Shown here: positions 33,613 to 44,294 of the stretch, in pieces
How the letters are laid out: each line of letters begins with the position of its first letter
How positions within the stretch are numbered: the first letter of the stretch is position 1
Source: Pieris napi
Lineage: Eukaryota; Arthropoda; Insecta; Lepidoptera; Pieridae
Length of the DNA stretch: 64,000 nucleotides
Direction: 5' to 3'
Assembly: GCF_905475465.1 (NCBI RefSeq)
Contig: NC_062256.1
Location: forward strand, 6,643,662 to 6,707,661
Notes under the pieces: generated by a model
Told to the model about the DNA's origin: nothing
What the model saw: only the letters and a program-made list of their open reading frames with translations
Databases searched by the model: none
Program-made: the position numbers and the translations under genes

Positions 33613-34333
33613 TTCTAATTTTTTTTTTATTAATTTATTTTGTTTACTATGTACCTACTATGAGTATTCCTAAGAAATTAACACACACTTCATTAACGTT
33701 AAATTAGTGATGATAACTGTATATTAATTTTATTACGTCTAATTGTGTTAGAAGCGTGCTTACAAGCCATTTCTGACATGTCATTATTGTCCAAATGTCA
33801 AGCTGTCACGTGTCATGGGGAAAAACAAGGACAACAAGTAGAAAATGCTTAATTATACGTTACTATAACTTGGTAATAAAGACAATTAGATAATGTCATT
33901 CGAATATTATAGGAATATTAAATTTTCGTTACTCGATGATGTTATCGCGCCTATGTCAATAACCAAACTCTATATATATGAAAGAATGGCTCTTTCATTG
34001 CCTCGCGAGAATAGCTGGACCGATCTTGAAATGTTTGAAACGGTGGGAAACATAAATGAAATAAAGAAGAATACTAAAAACAACAATTTAATTTTCCATT
34101 AAACAGTTTGGCTTGGAAATATTTGATGTCTTTTGTTTTTTTAGCAATAAAGAACTGTTACTTGGTTGTCATAGACGCCTTCAGAAATTTGTGTTTCATG
34201 ATGGTCCGATATCTTTGAACTTTAAAAAAAATGTAATAAGTTATGCCACAAATATATAGTTCCTTCTAGTAAATTATAGGATTTGAGGAGGGTATAAGTT
34301 TATTCACTACTGATTTTGTAAATTTACTGAAAT
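33613..34333. other. Unassigned DNA
   Basis: A 69-codon ORF at 33,893-34,102 has no recognisable domain. No other feature. Confidence 0.35.
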
Positions 34334-34660
34334 ACTAGCTGATCCGGCAAACGTCGTTTTGCCATGTATATCATTTATAATAAAAAAAATAGGGGTTGAT
34401 CATAGAGGGGTGAAAATTAGGGGTTGTATGTATTTTTTAATGCTGTATCATAAAAAAATAGAAATTAAAAATTTTGTCTAAAAAATAAAAATAAAAATTT
34501 AGGGGTGGACTACCCTTAACATCTGGCGGGCTGATTTGTGAATCTAAACCATTCCCAGATCCCCTTGAAGACACACAAAAAATTTCATCAAAATTGGTCC
34601 AGTCGTTTAGGAGGAGTTCAGTCACATACACACGCACACAAGAAATATATATATTAAGAT
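34334..34660 (+). repeat. Chimeric repeat: family A head, family C tail
   Basis: 34,334-34,525 follows family A (actagctgatccggcaaacg, aataggggttgatcatagag, gtggactacccttaacat). From about 34,522 it follows family C (acatctggcgggctgatttg, ccattcccagatccccttga, tccagtcgtttaggaggagt). The switch is at a shared acat. Confidence 0.8.
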
Positions 34661-35047
34661 AATGATAACTATTGAAGAGAAAGCGAGCAAAGCTGTTGTC
34701 GAAAGCTTGTAAGACTTGGTAGCCATTCTTATCCATTGAAAAAATAATGCACTGCTGAATGTCATAACATAAACACAAATTTATTACGAACGTACCTAAA
34801 ATACTTTGTTTACTATGGGCAAAAAATAATTAGGTCTCCAAATCGACAATCAGCGTTATTGTCAAATAGCAGAAATAGGCTACCCAAAGAAGGCAACCAG
34901 CCACTCAGCAACATCAACAGCCTTCTGGTATATTACCTTGGGTGGTCGTATACTTCACATCGTAATCAAAATATTTATCCATTGGTAACATAATGCACTA
35001 ATAAAGGTAAACAAAAAACTGATGATTATAAATTTGAATTTACTACC
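34661..35047. other. Unassigned DNA
   Basis: Nothing recognised. Confidence 0.35.
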
Positions 35048-35158
35048 AGCCTTACGATTCAGTAACTAACTTTTCGAACTCACACAGCGGTTTTCGCAGC
35101 ATCGGTCGCGCTCAAATCAGTCGTGAAGCAGTCATTTTATGATTTGGCATTCTGATAA
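35048..35158. mobile_element. Half copy of family H TIR element
   Basis: gattcagtaactaacttttc, gaactcacacagcggttttc and gctcaaatcagtcgtgaagc match one TIR and the interior of the complete copy at 46,203-46,408. The second TIR is missing. Confidence 0.7.
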
Positions 35159-35159
35159 G

Positions 35160-35398
35160 GAGGCAGTTCACAAATATTACCTCGACGTCCATCGTTCCAC
35201 AACTATTAAGGCAGTTTTTGCCGCGCACGTCCAATATGTGAAACCAGCTGCCCAGTGCCCACTGAAGTATTTCAAAACCAATTCCACCTAGGGTCCTTCA
35301 ACTTCAAGAAAAGAGCGTAGGAATAAGGCTGGCAACGCACTCGCGAGTATTCGCGAAGTATTACTTAACATCAGATGAGCCACCTCCCCCTGTTCTAT
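35160..35398 (+). pseudogene. LINE RT C-terminal tail and 3' end
   Basis: The opening translation reads DVHRSTTIKAVFAAHVQY and resembles, in degraded form, the tail at 58,865-59,195 (minus). It ends ggcaacgcactcgcgagtat, tacttaacatcagatgagcc and an A run at about 35,390. 5' truncated. Confidence 0.6.
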
Positions 35399-35406
35399 AA
35401 AAAAAA

Positions 35407-35970
35407 GTGTGTGCGTGTAACCTTTACGCGCGATTGAAGTAAAACTTCTTTGGCGTTGAAGGCATATATCACTGAAATGATTACATATTAACTTAAATAA
35501 TAAATATCATATAATAATTTAATTATATTTATTATTCATGTGCTTTACAAAGATTATTCAAATACGAAGGTTAGAACAGCACATGACAATATAACCTTGT
35601 TATTGAATATGATAGAATGTCGCAATCGTCAGAAAATTTATTATTAATTTACTTTTTTTTAAAGTAATAAATCAATTAGTATATTTAAAGATTTTCAAAA
35701 AACTTCGCAATTTAAAATATTTACGAAAAATTTGGAAATAAATAATCCTAATTGATTATGATATATTTTGGCAATAGCTGGCGCGTATAAGTCAAGAAGC
35801 GTGGAGTATATGACAATTGACATATAGATACTAATGACCAATCTGAATTATTATTTTTAAATAGCGGAAACTACACAGACTAACTAACTACACAAGTAAG
35901 CGTTACTTCCGTCAGAAAAAAAAACTGAGTTACTCCCCTAGTCGCGCCTAAAGAAGTTTTAATTCAAAAA
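35407..35970 (+). mobile_element. Family F element
   Basis: Left end gtgcgtgtaacctttacgcg and gaagtaaaacttctttggcg; right end gtcgcgcctaaagaagtttt. It follows directly on the preceding LINE tail. The interior differs from the 7.6 and 50.3 kb copies. Confidence 0.6.
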
Positions 35971-36460
35971 GGCGTAAAAGAGACAAAAAGAGAAACTGTT
36001 CGCCTTGCTGAAGACTTATCTTTAGCTAGCCTTTCCGTAAGTAAAACGAATGGTTACTTAGTTTTATAGGTAAATAAATTAAGCATCCCCACCCAAGGAA
36101 GAGGGAAACCGCAGTAAATTGGATGGCAATGAGAAATGTAATTCAAAAATTTTTGCGTAAAGACTGGTAATAACGCGGCCCATTGCTTTTTCACTTGGTT
36201 ACTCAAATGTAGATAGATGGGTTCGGGAAAGACGCCATTGGAGACAATTGTCAGACATCACTCAGTGTCCTCGCTAATTGAAAATTCTCGCCGGCTCCAC
36301 TTAAATCGTTATTGACAAGAGAAACCACGTCTACGCCAAATCTTTTCTGTAAAGGCTCTTCTCTTTATGTAAAGGCGAAAATTCACAGCGTAAGTATCCT
36401 ATACAATCGGAATTTACTTGATGCAATGATTATACATAATATATATAACATATGACCAAT
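35971..36460. other. Unassigned, partly GC-richer DNA
   Basis: 36,200-36,400 is apparently unique, moderate-GC sequence. No exon recognised. Confidence 0.35.
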
Positions 36461-36713
36461 GACGACTCATTGGTCTAGTGGTTAGTACCCCTGACTGCGA
36501 ATCCATGGGTCCCAGGTTCGATCCCCGGCTGAGACGAACATCGATGTGATGAGCATTTGGTGTGTTGTGCTTAAGTCTTGGGTGTTTAATCATGTATTTA
36601 TATGTCTATCTATCTATAATATGTACGTATATCCATTGCCTAGTACCCATAACACAAGCTTCACCAGCTTAGCATGGGACTAGGTCAATTGGTGTGAATT
36701 GTCAAAAAAAAAA
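36461..36713 (+). mobile_element. SINE-A, full length, tRNA-derived
   Basis: The tRNA-like head has an A box (tggtctagtggttagtaccc) and an intact B box (ggttcgatccccggctgag). The body includes gaacatcgatgtgatgagca and acccataacacaagcttcac, and the end gtcaattggtgtgaattgtc with poly(A). A reverse copy at 62,653-62,910 is very similar. The head is not a working tRNA gene: it is fused to a SINE body. Confidence 0.85.
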
Positions 36714-36832
36714 TGCTTACTCAAGTATATTAATTACAAGCAAATTGTAAATGAAAATCAACGGGAAAACGTTATAAATACACAAAACCGTTTGGTGTTT
36801 AAAATTAAGAATAAATCAGTTGTGCTACAACT

Positions 36833-37083
36833 TTTTTAGATCTGGGCCTCAGATTTCTGTATCTGTTTCAGGATCATTTATTAATCTAACAGGCAAGTAG
36901 GTGATCAGCCTATGCTTCTCACACGCCCTCGAATTTTTGGATCTAAGACCAGTCAGTTTCTTCACCGTTCGAGCGAACGTTAAATGCGCACATAGAAAGA
37001 AAGTCGATTGGTGCACAGTCCGAGATCGAGCCTACGACCTCAGGGATGAGAGTCGCACGCTAGAGCACTAGGCCAACACTACC
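36833..37083 (-). mobile_element. SINE-B, reverse copy, near full length
   Basis: Starts at the tail (gatctgggcctcagatttct) and ends at the head (gagcactaggccaacactac). Carries the tatgtgcgcatttaacgttc-type middle. Confidence 0.85.
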
Positions 37084-37287
37084 TATGATCTTCATTGCTT
37101 AGTAATCTCTGTACCAAATGGCAATATGTTTATTTCTATTGACTGCCATACAGTCTGCATATAGTCATAGCGCGATGTGATCAGAATGATCTTGTGATGT
37201 TGATGTGATCAGAGCAGTACCAACAGCGTTTGAGAGTTTATCCAACGCGCAGGTGACTTCCTAATTTAGGTCTTGCATTAGGTTATG

Positions 37288-37445
37288 ATATAAAATTCAA
37301 AATTCAAAAATCATTTAATCATGTAGGTAACACATTGTACACTTATGACTTGTCAGTAAAGAAATACATATTAATGCTTCTAATTTTACATTTACTGCCA
37401 GTTCTCAAATCAAGGGCGTAGAACGGAAGATAAGAACTGGCAATA
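37288..37445 (-). mobile_element. CR1-type LINE 3' UTR fragment
   Basis: tgtaggtaacacattgtaca, cttatgacttgtcagtaaag, tttactgccagttctcaaat and aagggcgtagaacgga are the reverse of the tail at 59,450-59,600. Confidence 0.75.
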
Positions 37446-37746
37446 AACTATGTATACGTAATGTCGGCTCCAGGTTTGAACACAGGACCACTCATCAGCC
37501 AAAATTCTAACTATTAACCAATGACATTACATTAAAAACTTTACCCTACTGTATCTATGTCCCGGATGTAATAAATGAAACCGTTTAGAAATCTTTGAAC
37601 GTGACTAATTAGTTTAATATCTCATTTTCCCTGAATTCAAATTAGATACTCCGGCGATATTACTGTAATTTTAATTCCACAGTTTATTCAAAATGCCCAA
37701 AGCTGTATGAAAACTGATGTTGTATACATAATACATGCATTATAAA

Positions 37747-37895
37747 TCTAATATATAAAATCCTCGTGTCGCAATGTTCGTTCCCATACTCCTCCGAAAC
37801 GGTTACCGATTCTTATGAATTTTTTAATGCATATTCAGTAGGTCTGAGAATCGGCTACTACCTATCTTTCAAACCCCTAAATGTTAAGGGTGGTC
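37747..37895 (-). repeat. Family A repeat, left part, including left target duplication
   Basis: The minus-oriented end of a family A repeat (ttctcgtgtcgc-type start, ctcctccgaaacgg, cccctaaatgttaagggt). The last 121-123 bp (37,773-37,895) are repeated exactly at 44,291-44,413 beyond the inserted LINE. After 37,895 the sequence changes to the LINE 5' end. Confidence 0.9.
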
Positions 37896-39008
37896 GCATA
37901 TGCCGCTGTCAACATCAGCTCCGTATTTATTGAAACATTAAAAAATAATTGTGTACCCTAACCCAGTTTATAGACCAAAAAGTGGAAAATAATCAATCAT
38001 CTATTAACATACAGTGTGGGCAAAGCTTTTTATTCAGTGACTCAGTGCTAAATTGTGAAAAAGTGCAATATCAAAAAGTAGTCGAAGTGCTAACAAAAGA
38101 CACCCAGTCGAAGCGAAATAACAGTGGTTTTATCAAAATTAGTTACTGAAAATTTAAAGTGTCGATCAATTATAGATTTGTGAACTTTTACAACAAAATC
38201 AATAAAAATATAACCTATTTTTGCTAAATGAGAATGCAAAAAGATAACAATAGCGCATAGTCGATAACGCCATCTAGTATCGAGTGCCTGTACCATAACA
38301 ACAAAGTCCACTTTGATCGTCTCGATCGATCGACGGTCAAGTTTTATAAGTACTTCAGAGGTCCGACAATAGAGGGCGTTACCAATACCAATTACTAAAA
38401 TCGTACAAGGAAAAGAAGTGGACATTATCATCGGAGGACAGTAAACTACCTGAGGATAACATTTATGCAATAAACTTTTTAAAATTATCAGAATATAATT
38501 AACTGTTAGTGAAAACAAAATAACTGCTGTGCAATTTATTTTACAAAGTTTAACATCGCCGAAATAATAGGAGATTGGACATTAGATTTAGTTAATTTAG
38601 GACATTAGTTAATTATAGTATAATATAAAAACATTAACTAACTATGTACATCTTCGTATCTTTATACTTGTATCATAACAAATAAATATTGTTAGAATAT
38701 AGCATAGGGTTAGTGTTGGATATTAAGGTTTTGTATGAATTAACGTGAACAGGTACGGTGTCGGTACGGTAAATATAATTAAAAGAATTACTAATCATTT
38801 CTCGACGAACGGTATTCTATATTGTAATATTTGGGTACCTATAACAAATGAATGCATCGCGTTCATCATAACATTATTATTTGATAATATATACTGATAG
38901 TTGACAGTATATATATATATATATTATACATATTATTATTTTGAAAAACATTTTTCTTTTTTCTTTTTTTCTTTGTGACGCACGACCTGTCAACACATAT
39001 ACGCTAAC
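37896..39008 (+). promoter_or_regulatory. LINE 5' UTR (likely internal promoter)
   Basis: About 1.1 kb between the left duplication and ORF1, starting gcatatgccgctgtcaacat. No coding ORF fits it; the 142-codon minus ORF inside looks accidental. A TA microsatellite lies at 38,906-38,930. Elements of this group are transcribed from an internal Pol II promoter in the 5' UTR. That role is inferred from position, not from a recognised motif. Confidence 0.5.
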
Positions 39009-40460
39009 ATGTTTAAAACACCACCTAAAGGCATGGTAAAATCCAAGGACTGCACTCATGAAGCAGGTATGTCAACAGAAGAATCGCAGGTTCTGCGCAG
39101 CGTGAGGGAACAAGAAAATAATATAATTGAGTTGGACGCTAAACAAATGACAAGAAAGACACCAGCTTCAGCCAACAACTCAATAAAGACGTGGATCCTA
39201 AATTCTCAAGTGTCTCCCAAAACGAAGACCCCTACGAGCGAGGCGAAAATCTTATACACGACCATCAAGAGTACAATCAGCAGTTTGAAATTTACAAAAA
39301 TGGAACTAAAAGATAAAATTGTAAGTGCCGCGGAAAGACTTTTTGAACTTGTCAAGGAACTGGAAAAAACGAACGGTGACATTACAGCACGGGTCGATAC
39401 AAGTCAACTAGTTGGAGGGGAGCAGTCAAAAGAAGAAAACACGCTAAATACGGAATGTGGCAGCGACGCTAGAGAAATTTTAATGAGAATAGAGGAACAA
39501 GGAGCTCTTATAAGAAAAAATAACGATAAAATTGAACAGTTAAAACTACTAATCGAAAAACAGGATAAAACAGACGAAATAAGGGAAAAAAAGATTATAA
39601 ATAAGATAGAAACAACTACATTCTCGATACAGTCCACATATGCCAGTGTCGTTGCGGGTCAGAAAAGTAAAGGAGAAAGGAACACGGTTGCATCCAACTT
39701 AAAGCCTACCGCACTTCACTCTTTAATTGTTACTTCAACAGAACAAGAGACGAGCAATGAAATTATCGAGCGCATTAAAACGGCAGTAAATGCAAAAAAG
39801 ACCGGAATAAACGTAGATAAAGTAAGAAAAGCTAAGGATCAAAAAGTAATTATAGGCTGTGAGTCCACCCAACAGCTACAAAAAGTATCGGAACGGTTAA
39901 AGATTGACAAGACACTAACATTTCAGACTGCCAAAAACAAAGACCCTTTAATAATTCTTTACGATGTATTGCAAACCAATACGGATGACGATATTATATC
40001 ATCAATTAATACTCAAAATGAACACCTAATAAAACACTTAAATAAAGAGGACATAAGGGCTACAGTAAAGTATCGTAGAAGAGCTAGGAACTTGCATACG
40101 AATCACATAATTGTACAAGTTTCTCCTCCATTGTGGGGAATACTAACAACTGAAGGTAAAATGCACATCGACTTGCAAAGGGTTAAAGTTATGGATCAAT
40201 CACCCCTGATACAATGCTCGAAGTGCCTAGGATACGGGCATGGTAGGCGATTATGTACAGCAGAAGAAGAAAACTGTTCACACTGTGGTGGGCCTCATAA
40301 AAAGATCGATTGCCCGGAATATATGGCTGGGGGGATCCCATCCTGTATTAACTGTAAACGTGCGAACCTGGAAATTACAGATCATAACAGCTTTGACTCT
40401 GAGTGCCCTACGAGGAAAAGATGGGACTTATTGGCAAGGGCCTCAGTAGCATATTGCTAA
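39009..40460 (+). CDS. Gag-like nucleic-acid-binding protein (LINE ORF1)
   Basis: A 483-residue protein starting at ATG 39,009. Its role in this group is to bind element RNA and form the ribonucleoprotein. The N-terminal third is charged, and residues about 155-203 (ILMRIEEQGALIRKNN.. EIREKKIINKIET) are likely coiled coil. A central RRM-like or gag core follows (ALHSLIVTSTEQETSNEI). Residues 403-466 hold three zinc knuckles: CSKCLGYGHGRRLC (CX2CX4HX4C), CSHCGGPHKKIDC (CX2CX3HX4C) and CINC..H..C (CX2CX9HX6C), the spacing known from I and R1 relatives. The frame is intact, ending TAA at 40,458-40,460. ORF2 begins in an overlapping frame at its end. Confidence 0.85.
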   Translation: MFKTPPKGMVKSKDCTHEAGMSTEESQVLRSVREQENNIIELDAKQMTRKTPASANNSIKTWILNSQVSPKTKTPTSEAKILYTTIKSTISSLKFTKMELKDKIVSAAERLFELVKELEKTNGDITARVDTSQLVGGEQSKEENTLNTECGSDAREILMRIEEQGALIRKNNDKIEQLKLLIEKQDKTDEIREKKIINKIETTTFSIQSTYASVVAGQKSKGERNTVASNLKPTALHSLIVTSTEQETSNEIIERIKTAVNAKKTGINVDKVRKAKDQKVIIGCESTQQLQKVSERLKIDKTLTFQTAKNKDPLIILYDVLQTNTDDDIISSINTQNEHLIKHLNKEDIRATVKYRRRARNLHTNHIIVQVSPPLWGILTTEGKMHIDLQRVKVMDQSPLIQCSKCLGYGHGRRLCTAEEENCSHCGGPHKKIDCPEYMAGGIPSCINCKRANLEITDHNSFDSECPTRKRWDLLARASVAYC

Positions 40461-41583
40461 GGTTGCCTCAGTTGGCCCAACAGACAAAAACTCAAAATCA
40501 TACTTAATAGTTCAAGCAAACCTACAGAAGAAGAACCTGGCCACTAACGAAATTATAATTGAATCACAGAAGAAAGGTATAGCAATTGCGTTACTACAGG
40601 AGCCATACATCGGCGCCAGAGGTAGGGTGAGGCAGTATAGGGGGGCTAGAGTCTACCAAAGCACCGCAAAAAACGAGGGGGTTGTAAAAGCTGCGATAGC
40701 AGTGTTTGACCACGACTTAAAAGTTGAACAGTACCCCGAACTTACCACAAACAATATTGTGGTGGTAAAAATTCACACAGGTGCGTGGGAAATGGTAGCC
40801 GTCTCTTACTACTTTGAACCTTACCCCAAACCCTTGGTGCCATACCTAGACCAACTAGTTAAAATCAAAGGCAAATTTAAACGCAACTTAATTTTTGGAG
40901 GGGATGCAAACGCAAAAAGTGTCTGGTGGGGCAGCTCAGTAATTGATGAAAGGGGAGAAGATATGGCTGCAACACTGGAGCAATTAGAAATGCAAATTTT
41001 AAATCAGGGAGACACCCCCACATATTATACCATACGAGCCAATAAACAATATACCAGTTTTATAGACGTAACGGCTTGCACATTAGATATGTTACAAAAA
41101 ATTGAAAATTGGCAAGTAAATCAAAACTTAATTAGCTCTGACCACAATGCTATTACCTTTACAATAAAACAGAAAATAACAAAGAATAACACAGAATTAA
41201 AAACAACAAGGATATATTATACTAAAAAAGCTAACTGGACTAATTTTCTAGAGAAAATCGGTCAGTTACTTTTGGAAAATAGAATAAATCAACAAAACGT
41301 AGATAATATAACCGATAAAACAGAGTTAGAAGACATTATAGCAACATATATAAATATTATAACAGAAACCAGTAATGCCTGCATACCTAAAATAAAAAAT
41401 AAATCACTCCCTACCATACCGTGGTGGACCAAAGAACTGGCAAACCTTAAACGGATAATGGTGACTAAAAAGCGTAGGATTCGATGCGCTGCCGCGGTTC
41501 GAAGACAGAAAGTGATAAAAGAATATCTAGAGGCTAAGGATATATATGAGAAAGAAGCAAAAAAAGCACAGATTCATAGTTGA
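40450..41583 (+). pseudogene. LINE ORF2, part 1: APE endonuclease, ended by in-frame TGA
   Basis: The frame is open from 40,450, overlapping the end of ORF1 by about 11 bp in a different frame. It has no ATG before the endonuclease, so ORF2 would rely on coupled re-initiation or frameshifting, or its start was lost. The open frame given by the GTG at 40,627 starts too late. The domain begins IVQANLQKKNLATNEI and carries LLQEPYIG (catalytic E), GGDANAKSVWWGS (catalytic D and N) and LISSDHNAITF (catalytic SDH). The frame stops at TGA 41,581-41,583 but continues without shift beyond it. A tryptophan codon is a plausible ancestor of this TGA. Confidence 0.8.
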
Positions 41584-42717
41584 AAAGAGTACTGTGAAAA
41601 ACAGGATAAAGAAGGAGTCTGGAAGGGGATATATAAAATTATAAATAAAACCACTGAGAGGCATGAAGACCTACCGCTAAATAATCAAGGTAAAACTCTA
41701 TGTTCAAGGGAGTCGGCTGAGCTACTTGCAGAGGTTTTTTATCCGCGCGATCAAGAGGAAGACGATGATCAGGAACATAAGAAAACAAGACAGCTCGCTG
41801 AAACAGTAAATGAACAGGACCATGATGACAACCATGATCCTCCATTTACTATTACTGAACTCAACATGGTGATTGGTAGCTTTGACTGCAAAAAAGCACC
41901 TGGATCAGATGGCCTCACTCTCGATATTTGTTCACGAGCTATCCTGCGGGATCCGGGAGTGTTCCTATCAATGGCAAACAAATGTCTAGAACTTGGATAC
42001 TTCCCGAAACTATGGAAAGTCGCAACAGTAGTGGTTCTCAGGAAACCTGGTAAGGATGACTACACGAGTCCAAAGTCCTATAGACCAATAGGTCTTCTGC
42101 CCGTGATGGGAAAAATTCTAGAAAAGTTGCTTGTGTCTAGATTAAAATGGCATGTGATACCCAAACTAAGCCACCGTCAATACGGTTTTATGCCACAAAA
42201 GAGCACAGAAGACTCCCTCTACGACCTTGTCGGCTATATACGAGACCAACTAAATGGGAAAAAACTGATAACGATAGTTTCCTTGGACATAGAGGGCGCC
42301 TTTGACAGTGCCTGGTGGCCAATGATACGGGTTCGGCTGGCTAAACTAGGGGTCCCGATTAACCTGAGAAAGATAATAGATAGCTACCTAAAAGAAAGAA
42401 AGGTTCAGCTAAAATATGCGGGAGAGGAGGTAAATAGAAATACGTCGAAAGGATGCGTTCAGGGATCCATAGGTGGCCCTATACTCTGGAACCTACTTTT
42501 GGATCCATTGCTGCAAGAAATGGAAAAAAAGGGGTACTATTGTCAAGCCTTTGCAGACGACGTCATCATGGTGTTTGTCGGAGAATCAGCATTTGAAATA
42601 GAACGAAATGCTAATGCTGCTCTTGCCTATGTAATAGATTGGGGTACCAAAAATAGACTCAGATTTGCTCCACAAAAAACCCAAGCTATGATTATAACTA
42701 AAAAAAACAAAATATGA
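41584..42717 (+). pseudogene. LINE ORF2, part 2: reverse transcriptase
   Basis: Same frame as part 1, directly after the TGA. RT blocks in order: CKKAPGSDGLTLDI, YRPIGLLPVMGKILEKLL, RQYGFMPQKSTEDSL, VSLDIEGAFDSAWW (catalytic D), GCVQGSIGGPILWNLL, and the catalytic box CQAFADDVIMV near 42,550. All key residues are present. The segment ends at a TGA (42,715-42,717) created by a one-base length change in an A-rich run at about 42,700-42,714. The homologous frame resumes +1 at about 42,720. Confidence 0.85.
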
Positions 42718-44143
42718 CAAACCACATTTGAAAATGGGCGGAGTGTCCGTGAAACTATCAGATGAAATAAAAATACTTGGTTTGACTCTCGATGCTAAAT
42801 TGACCTTTAATAAACATATCTCCAATATATGCAGGAAAGCAACAAATATTTACAAACAATTAGCAAGGGCGGCGAGAATTGGCTGGGGTTTACACCGAGA
42901 TGTAATTCATATTATTTATACAGCAGTCATCGAGCCGATAATCTTATATGCGGCAGCAGTCTGGGCTCCAGCCACTAAAAAGCTAGGAATTAGGAAGCAA
43001 TTAAATTCAGTACAACGAAGCTTCGCGCTGAAGCTCTGCAGAGCTTACCGAACCGTATCACTGAATGCCAGCTTGATCCTCGCTGGACTATTGCCCTTAG
43101 ACCTTAGAATCCAGGAGGCCGCTGTGCTATACGAAGCAAAGAGAGGATTATTTCAGTCTGAATTGGAAGGTGACCTGGAGCAAAGAGTATCGTGGATGAA
43201 TATTCCTCACCCCTCCAAAGAACCTGATATCAAATTTATAGCCTATAGAGAACAAGAGCGTCCTAGAACAGATGCACCGGCAGTAAAGATATATACGGAC
43301 GGAAGTAAAGTAGACGAATTGGTCGGTGCCAGCGTTTCCTTATGGAAAAATGGTGCCGAATTCGAGACTTTTAAATTGAAACTATCTTCATGCTGTTCCG
43401 TGTATCAAGCTGAACTGGTGGCTCTTCTTAAAGCGACTCAAAGGATCCTTTGTCACCCAGAAACAACCTACGGCGTATATAGTGACTCCCGAAGTGCACT
43501 CGAAAGTGTTGCGGGTGGTCGCTCTTTCAATCCCCTTGTAGTTGAAATTCGTAAGAACATAAATAAAGCGCATTTACTCAACAAAAAAATTGATATTTTT
43601 TGGGTTAAAGCGCATTCGGGCATGGAGGGGAATGAAAGAGCAGACCAACTAGCAAAGGAAGCTGCGCATCTAGAAGAGGCGCCCGTGTACAATAGATTTC
43701 CCATATCGCATTTGAAGAACTGTCTACGTGGAAACACGATAGAAAAATGGAATCACAGATATCGAGACGGTGAAACAGCTGCAACAACCAAGTTATTCCT
43801 TCCAAATGTTGCTTCGGCCTTTTCGATAATTAAACAAATAAAACCAACGGGATTGATTACTCAGATGTTGACAGGTCACGGTGGCTTCTTGTCGTATCTT
43901 CACAGGTTCAGGGTTAGACAAAGTGCTGCCTGTCCTTGTGACGATGCAGCTGAAGAGACAGTGTTGCATATTCTGACCGACTGTCCCATGTATGGATACG
44001 ACAGGTATAACGCTGAGCAAGCTATGGGCATGAGGGTAACGGAGACGAGTTTGAAGGGAATAATGCTCAATGTTAGGTTGAGGGGCATCTTTTTGGGATT
44101 TGCTGTGAGGGTCATGCAGGGGGTTGTCAAAAGAAATAGGTAG
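42718..44143 (+). pseudogene. LINE ORF2, part 3: RT thumb, RNase H, CCHC finger
   Basis: Continues ORF2 in the +1 frame. The apparent start at 42,728 is a TTG artefact, and the protein really continues from part 2. It opens with the RT thumb (MGGVSVKLSDEIKILGLTLD, KLTFNKHI). RNase H follows at about 43,285-43,690: IYTDGSK (D), VYQAELVALLKA (E), VYSDSRSAL (D) and WVKAHSGMEGNERADQLAKE (H, D), i.e. a complete catalytic set. Near 43,925-43,990 is CPCDDAAEETVLHILTDC, the zinc-binding motif near the end of I/R1-type ORF2. The ORF ends at TAG 44,141-44,143, followed by two more TAGs. Confidence 0.85.
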
Positions 44144-44253
44144 TAGTAGAGTAGTAATATGGTAATAGAAAGTAAACATTCGGGTTACCAATACATTTAT
44201 GTAAGCTTTTTAACACCTCCGACGACTATATAGTCGGGGAATAATCTGGAAAC

Positions 44254-44290
<37 letters not shown>

Positions 44291-44294
<4 letters not shown>

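Larger units (their letters stand above)
37896..44290 (+). mobile_element. Near-complete 6.4-kb LINE (I/LOA/R1 group) with very long target duplication
   Basis: Layout: 5' UTR 37,896-39,008, ORF1 39,009-40,460, ORF2 40,450-44,143, a 3' UTR of about 115 bp (with cctccgacgactatatagtc) and about 33 A residues ending at 44,290. Gag with three zinc knuckles and ORF2 with APE endonuclease, RT, RNase H and a distal CCHC finger place it in the I superfamily (I, LOA, R1 relatives); the exact clade needs a tree. The flanks are perfect 121-123-bp direct repeats of a family A element, and both sides continue into the expected family A sequence. Identical flanks and only two disabling ORF2 changes suggest a recent insertion. 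Confidence 0.9.

Noticed and set aside
36461..36540. tRNA gene (good A and B boxes); also 62,840-62,910 and 48,430-48,500 on the minus strand
   Set aside because: Each is the 5' head of a dispersed SINE fused to a SINE body and A-rich tail, with mismatches to a tRNA fold. They are SINE promoters, not tRNA genes.
37773..37895. Ectopic tandem duplication of family A rather than a target-site duplication
   Set aside because: The junctions coincide exactly with the LINE 5' end and the end of poly(A), and the outer flanks complete a single family A repeat. Not formally excluded without an empty allele.
38090..38518. 142-codon minus-strand ORF
   Set aside because: It lies antisense within the LINE 5' UTR, has no recognised domain and would not fit element architecture.
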